DNA from: Bettongia penicillata ogilbyi
Lineage: Eukaryota > Chordata > Mammalia > Diprotodontia > Potoroidae
Assembly: GCA_023548195.1 (NCBI GenBank)
Contig: JAJHZJ010000251.1
Span: 124,001 to 188,000, forward strand
Reading direction: 5' to 3'
Length of the DNA stretch: 64,000 bases
Shown piece after piece: positions 59,167 to 64,000 of this stretch. The notes under the pieces were generated by a model. That model worked only from the letters and a program-made list of their open reading frames with translations. It had not been told where the DNA came from and did no database searches. Numbering within the stretch: the stretch's first letter is position 1; each line of letters begins with the position of its first letter. The position numbers were made by a program, and so were the translations under genes.

Positions 59167-61409
59167 AAAAAGCAATTATTATTTGAATCTCAGACTCCAA
59201 GCACTAGCTGGGTGGTTCTGGGGTGGAGAGGAATCTCAGAAGTCAAGTAACTGGCTGGGAAAAATGCCTAGAAAAGGGAAGAAAAATAAGACTATGTAGA
59301 GTTTTTTCGAACAGATGCAAATGACCCCGACTTTCGGATCTGACGATGACGAGGACATATTCTTGCCATCAGGGAAAGACGTGGAGGGTGGGGCCTCAGT
59401 ACCCCAGACATCCCAGGGGGCTGTCGGGTGGGCTCAGGCCTTGGAAGAGCTCAAAAAGGATTTTGAAAAGCAAGTTAGACAGGTGGAGGAAAAGCTGGGA
59501 AGAGAAATGAGAGAGATGCAAGAAAAGTATGAAAAACGGGTCAATACCTTGGTAAAGGAGACCAAAAAAAATGCTGAGGAAATTAACACCTTGAAAAGTA
59601 GGCTCACTCAATTGGCAAAAGAGGTTCAAAAAGCCAATGAGGAGAAGAATGCTTTCAAAAGCAGAATTAGCCACATGGAAAAAGAGGTTCAAAAGCTCAC
59701 TGAAGATAATAGTTCTCTCAAAATTAGAATGGAACAGATGGAGTCGAATGACATTCTGAGAAACCAAGAAATCACCAAACAAAACCAAAAGAATGAAAAA
59801 ATGGAAGAGAATGTGAAATATCTCATGGGAAAAACAACTGACCAAGAAAATAGATCCAGGAGAGACAATTTAAAAATTATGGGACTACCTGAAAGTCATG
59901 ATCAAAAAAAGAGCCTAGACATCATCTTCCATGAAATTATCAAGGAAAATTGCCCTGACATTCTAGAACCAGAGGGCAAAATAAGTATTGAAAGAATCCA
60001 TCGATCACCACCTTAAAGAGATCCAAAAAGAGAAACTCCTAGGAACATTGTGGCCAAATTCCAGAACTCCCAGCTCAAGGAGAAAATCTTGCAAGCAGCT
60101 AGAAAGAAACAATTCCAGTACTGTGGAAATACAATCAGGATAACTCAAGATCTAGCAGCTTCTACATTAAGGGATCGAAGGGCGTGGAATAGGATATTCC
60201 AGAAGTCAAAGGAACTAGGACTCAAACTAAGAATCACCTACCCAGCAAAACTGAGCATAATACTTCAGGGGAAAATATGGTCTTTCAATGAAACAGAGGA
60301 CTTTCAAACATTCTTGATGAAAATACCAGAGCTGAAAAGAAAATTTGACTTTCCAAGACAAGAATGAGAAGAAGCATGAAAAAGTAAACAGCAAAGAGAA
60401 GTCTTAAGGGACTTACCATAAGTGAACTGTTTACATTCCTACATGGAAAGATAATATTTGTAACTCTTAAAACTTTTCAGTATCTGGGTAGTTGGTGGGA
60501 CCACACACACACATGTACACACATGCATGCACACACACATGCACACACATACAGAGACAGAGAGTACAGAGTGAATTGAATAGGATGGGACCATATCTTA
60601 AAAGAAATTAAGGTAAATGGTGAAAGAGAAATGTAGTGGGAGGAAAGAGGGGGAAATGGAATGGGGTAATTATATGTCATTTAAGAGGCAAGTAGGAGAC
60701 TTTTTAGTGGAGGGAAAAAGAGGAGAGCTGAGAAAAAAAAAAAACAAGAAGTTTACCCTCATCACATTTGACTAAAGGAAGGAATAAAATGCACACTCAT
60801 TTTGATACGAAAACCTATCTTACAGTATAGGAAAGTGGGGGAGAAGGAGATAAGCAAGGTGGGGGATGATGGAAGGGAGGACAAAGGGAGGAGGGAACAA
60901 TCTGAAGTCAACACTCAGGGAGGGACAGGATCAAAAGACAGAAGAGAAACAATGAGGGGCAGGTTAGGATGGAGGGTAATTCAGTTAGTCTTACACAACA
61001 TGACTATCAGGGAAGTCATTTGCAAAACTACACAGATATGGCCTATACTGAATTGCCTGCCTTCCCAAAGGGAATGGGTGGGCAGGGAGGGATGGGGAGA
61101 ATTTGGAACTCAAAGTTTTAGGAACAACTGTTGAGTATTGTTGTTACTACTAGGAAAGAAGACATACAGTTAATGAGGAATAGAAAGTCATCTGGCCCTA
61201 AAGGAGAAAAGAGAAGATGGAGACAAGGGAAGGGAGGGATGACAGAAGAGAGGGCAGATTGGAGACAGGGAAAATTAGATTGCTTGGTGTATTGGGGTGG
61301 GGGGAGGCGATAAAAGGGGAGAAAATTTGGAACCCAAAATTTTGTGAAAATGAATGTAAAAAAAGTTAAATAAATAAATAAATATTTAAAAAAAAAAAAA
61401 GCAATTATT
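59167..61409 (+). mobile_element. 5'-truncated HAL1 with perfect target-site duplication
   Basis: A perfect 14-bp repeat 'aaaaagcaattatt' at 59167-59180 and 61396-61409 bounds the insertion. The element starts at 59181 within the 5' UTR, just before ORF1. ORF1 is inactivated by few changes: a TAG near 59297 in the N-terminus, and a TAA at 60015 where the 49.8-kb copy has GAA. The long open parts are 59315-60016 and 60050-60367. The 3' UTR and microsatellite (60500-60550) are as in the full-length copy. The perfect duplication and high similarity mark a recent insertion. Confidence 0.9.
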
Positions 61410-61800
61410 GAGTTTCACCTTAATGCATAGGACAACTAGAGAGTAAAAGTGAATGTAAACTATCTCACCAGAAACATTCTAGCTAAGTAGGCACAGTAAG
61501 GCAGAATGCATCAGGCATGGCCTCCAGGAGAATTGTCTTGAAGGAAGTGATGAACAAGTAGCAGAAAAAATGGTTGTTTTCTTTGTCCAGATTTTTATGC
61601 AAGAGAAGAAGAGACCCTTGCTTGAGTACCTTAGAGGCAGATGAAGAAGGAGTTAAGCATTTTGTGGTGTCAAAAAAAAAAAACAAAGGAAAACTTACTG
61701 AGTCAGGAATCAGATCTAGACTCAAGTCTCTGATGCTCACTCATGTGACTTGGGGCAAGTTGTCTAAACTCCTTGGGCCAACATTTCCTCATCTGGGCAA
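61410..61800. other. Non-coding, nothing recognised
   Basis: MIR-like text near 61735-61800 ('ttcctcatctgggcaaaagg'). No gene. Confidence 0.4.
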
Positions 61801-62125
61801 AAGGGTGGCCAGGTGGTATAACGGATAGAGTGCTAGCTTGGGATCAGCAAGTCTCTGAGTTCAAAGCCAGCCTTTGTGTTACCCTGGGCAAATCACTTAA
61901 CCCCATTTGCTTTCGGTTTCCTCATCTGTAAAATGAGCAGTAGAAGGAAATAGCAAACCACTTCATTATCTTTGCCAAACTACAACGATAACAGCAACAG
62001 CAACAAAAACCTCAAACTCCCAATGAGGTATATGAAGAGCTGGATCCAACTGAAAATGACCGAACAGCAATGATCACAATAAAGGTGAGGGTATTGCGTT
62101 AGATGGCCTGTGATGTCCTTTCCAG
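61801..62125 (+). mobile_element. tRNA-derived SINE, complete
   Basis: Head 'gggtggccaggtggtataac', then 'gagttcaaagccagcctttg', 'gggcaaatcacttaacccca' and 'cctcatctgtaaaatgagca'. It ends in 'ccaactgaaaatgaccgaac'. This head-and-tail type is a marsupial SINE. Confidence 0.8.
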
Positions 62126-63635
62126 CTGGAGAGCTTTGGTCCTATGACAAGGTACCAAATTTCCTGTGTTACTGGCAGCTTCACAAGTATGTCCATCCTT
62201 CAAACACCATGTCCAAACTCCCTCCATCCTTCCTGCTTTCTTCAGAAATTTTCCTTTGTTTTGCCCGACTCATTACAAAGCAGCGTTGTCTATAAAATTA
62301 TTAACATGAAATATTAACATTACAGGTCAATTGCTACATGATGTAGATAGAAATTGATAAGAAAGTTTAGAGGTGATCCACCAGGACTGGAGTAATCAGG
62401 GATGGTTTCACACAGGAGATGAGTTTTGATTTGTACTTTGAAGGATGGAGTGGGGATTGAATAGATAGAGAGGAGAAGTATAAATTTGGAGTAGGAGGAG
62501 GAAAGATAAAGTCAATAATTCAAACCAGAGAAATCCCACATAGGTTATGGATTAGTGGCTTGTTCAGTCATTTCATCATCAGGAGATCCTCAAGCTTTAA
62601 CCTCCACGTAGGTTTACAACATCTTCCATTCCTATTCCTCCATTCACAGTGTAGAAAAAACCAGTTTTGCCAAAATGAAAGTTCTGTGTGCAAGGCACAT
62701 GAAGTCACATAACAGAGAGAATCTTAATGATTATTAAGTCTGATTTCCTCTGTTTCACAGATAAGGAAACTGAGGTCCAATGAGATGAAAAGAGCCTTCT
62801 AAATCCTTGGTCACTATGTTTTCTACTATGTTACACAGCTCTCAATCAATATTTGCTGTTTGATGGGTTAATCTGGGTATGTGCCTTCGATGGGTGATAT
62901 AAACAAGAATTTGGCTCTGTTCAGAAGAAAATTTGACAAAATTTGATGAATCTGGAGCGAAACTTTGGAGAAATACTGTAAATTTGTTTTGTCCAAACCC
63001 ACCCATCCATTTGGGAACCCCAGCTGTGGCTATACTTTTAATCATTCATAAGTTAAAAAGAAATAAAACTACCAAGCTTCTTGTCTGTTCTTAAAGATAT
63101 TTCCAGAGGGTAAACTGGGGTGGCAACATGGTAATCATGCGCTCCTTATAAATTTTAATTATGCACTCTGCATACATTTTATGAAGTATAATTGACTATA
63201 GAACGATGCTCAGAATCAGCCTCAAAACTTCAGAATTTGCCACCAGTGTAAAACACATAGAAATTACTTATAGTCTTCTTTTCTTCAACAAATTTAAGCC
63301 AGAAAGATATTTCTTTGGCTCTTTTAAACTGGGCTACATCAAAATGGCTCAGGAAATGATGAATGCTTTAATTGCTATTGAAACAGGCACACGTCTTTGG
63401 AGGCCTATACTGTGTTCCCTTGCAGATTAATTTTAGTGACAGATCAGGATGAATATCCACAATCAAATACACCACAGAGCTATTAGGATTCTGTCAGAAA
63501 GACTGATCGTAGAAGAAATCTTGCATCCGAGGAGTACGTTTCTATGCCAGGCACACTGATGACAGAGAATGGTGTGTAACTTGTGTACTCATAAGATACT
63601 GAAAAACTAATAGCTGACTCAGATGCAAGGAGCAT
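62126..63635. other. Non-coding, small MIR fragment
   Basis: 62745-62790 is MIR wording ('tttcacagataaggaaactg'). Short frames such as 63206-63430 match nothing known. Confidence 0.35.
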
Positions 63636-63925
63636 GATTCCATCGGGTCACCCCACTCCCCTTCTCAATAAACTCCAATGGCTCCCTATTACCTGCAGCA
63701 GCAAAGATAAAATGCTCTGTTTGGCATCGAAAGTCCTTTATAATCTTCTTATAACTTTCTTCCCAGCAGTGCTCTTCATACTCTGGCTGTTTCATGAAAA
63801 AGATACTCCATCTCTCATCTCTGGGAATTCTCTCTGGCTGTCCCCTACAACTGCAATGCTCTCTCGCCTCTCTTGAGACCACTGATCTTCCTAATTTCCT
63901 TTAACTTCTGACTAAAATCCTATCT
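63636..63925 (+). mobile_element. L2 LINE, ORF2 3' end
   Basis: 'ctcaataaactccaatggct', 'gtcctttataatcttcttat' and 'tcatctctgggaattctctc' follow L2 order. Confidence 0.7.
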
Positions 63926-63927
63926 AG

Positions 63928-64000
63928 GGCAGCTAGGTGGTGCAGTGGATAGATACCAGTGCAGGAGTCAGGAGGACCTGAGTTCAAATCTCACCTCAGA
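63928..64000 (+). mobile_element. tRNA-derived SINE, cut by window end
   Basis: 'gggcagctaggtggtgcagt' head followed by 'ggagtcaggaggacctgagt'. The rest lies beyond the window. It is the same family as the minus-strand SINE at 1824-2172. Confidence 0.85.

Noticed and set aside
63928..63999. tRNA-like head
   Set aside because: The GGGCAGCTAGGTGG-type start and downstream wording are those of a SINE, not a functional tRNA gene. The same goes for 61801, 24295 and the minus strand at 2172.
1..64000. CRISPR arrays, bacterial operons, riboswitches
   Set aside because: The window is vertebrate nuclear DNA; the only regular repeats are microsatellites, purine tracts and transposon units.

Overview
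This is a mammalian nuclear window, and the repeats point to a marsupial: tRNA-headed SINEs starting like the piece at 63928, the L1 3' end seen at 13848-14645, and young ORF1-only 'half-L1' (HAL1) elements. I would guess an Australian marsupial, but the species cannot be fixed from sequence alone. Most of the 64 kb is interspersed repeat. I find one multi-exon gene, one intact intronless gene and one gene relic.

Layout. 1-8.3 kb: an L2 piece, then two decayed plus-strand L1s, the first split by a SINE. 8.3-15.4 kb: old MIR/L2/SINE/L1 fragments and simple repeats. 15.4-18.5 kb: an intact single-exon TRIM gene on the minus strand (16673-18112) with its own TATA and GC box. A duplicated 5' end of that gene, without a body and without the TATA/GC segment, lies at 15395-15775. 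18.5-22.3 kb: an L1 ORF2 relic split by a probable solo LTR. 22.3-26.2 kb: fragments. 26.2-32.85 kb: two HAL1 copies in inverted orientation around a 0.9-kb spacer. 35.85-44.46 kb: a mannose-binding-lectin-type collectin gene in five coding exons (274 aa). 44.5-49.8 kb: L2 and MIR. 49.8-52.7 kb: a full-length HAL1 with an open 367-codon ORF1. 53.4-53.8 kb: the last exon of a dead surfactant-protein-A-like gene. 54.9-61.4 kb: three more HAL1 copies. The end is L2 and SINE.

The collectin gene and the SP-A relic together match the mammalian MBL1/SFTPA collectin cluster (in human, SFTPA genes with the MBL1P pseudogene). The collectin looks intact, with every junction in phase 1. It carries two consecutive 75-bp neck exons, and the surrounding introns show that a tandem duplication produced the second one.

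The strongest structural observation is at the HAL1 pair. Neither copy is flanked by its own target-site duplication; each has one of its own and one of the other's, inverted. Flipping the spacer back on paper restores a continuous MIR on the left and a continuous L1 3' end on the right. The spacer was therefore inverted by recombination between the HAL1 copies, or is inverted in this assembly. The two copies also share an almost identical tract of about 1.15 kb inside otherwise diverged flanks.
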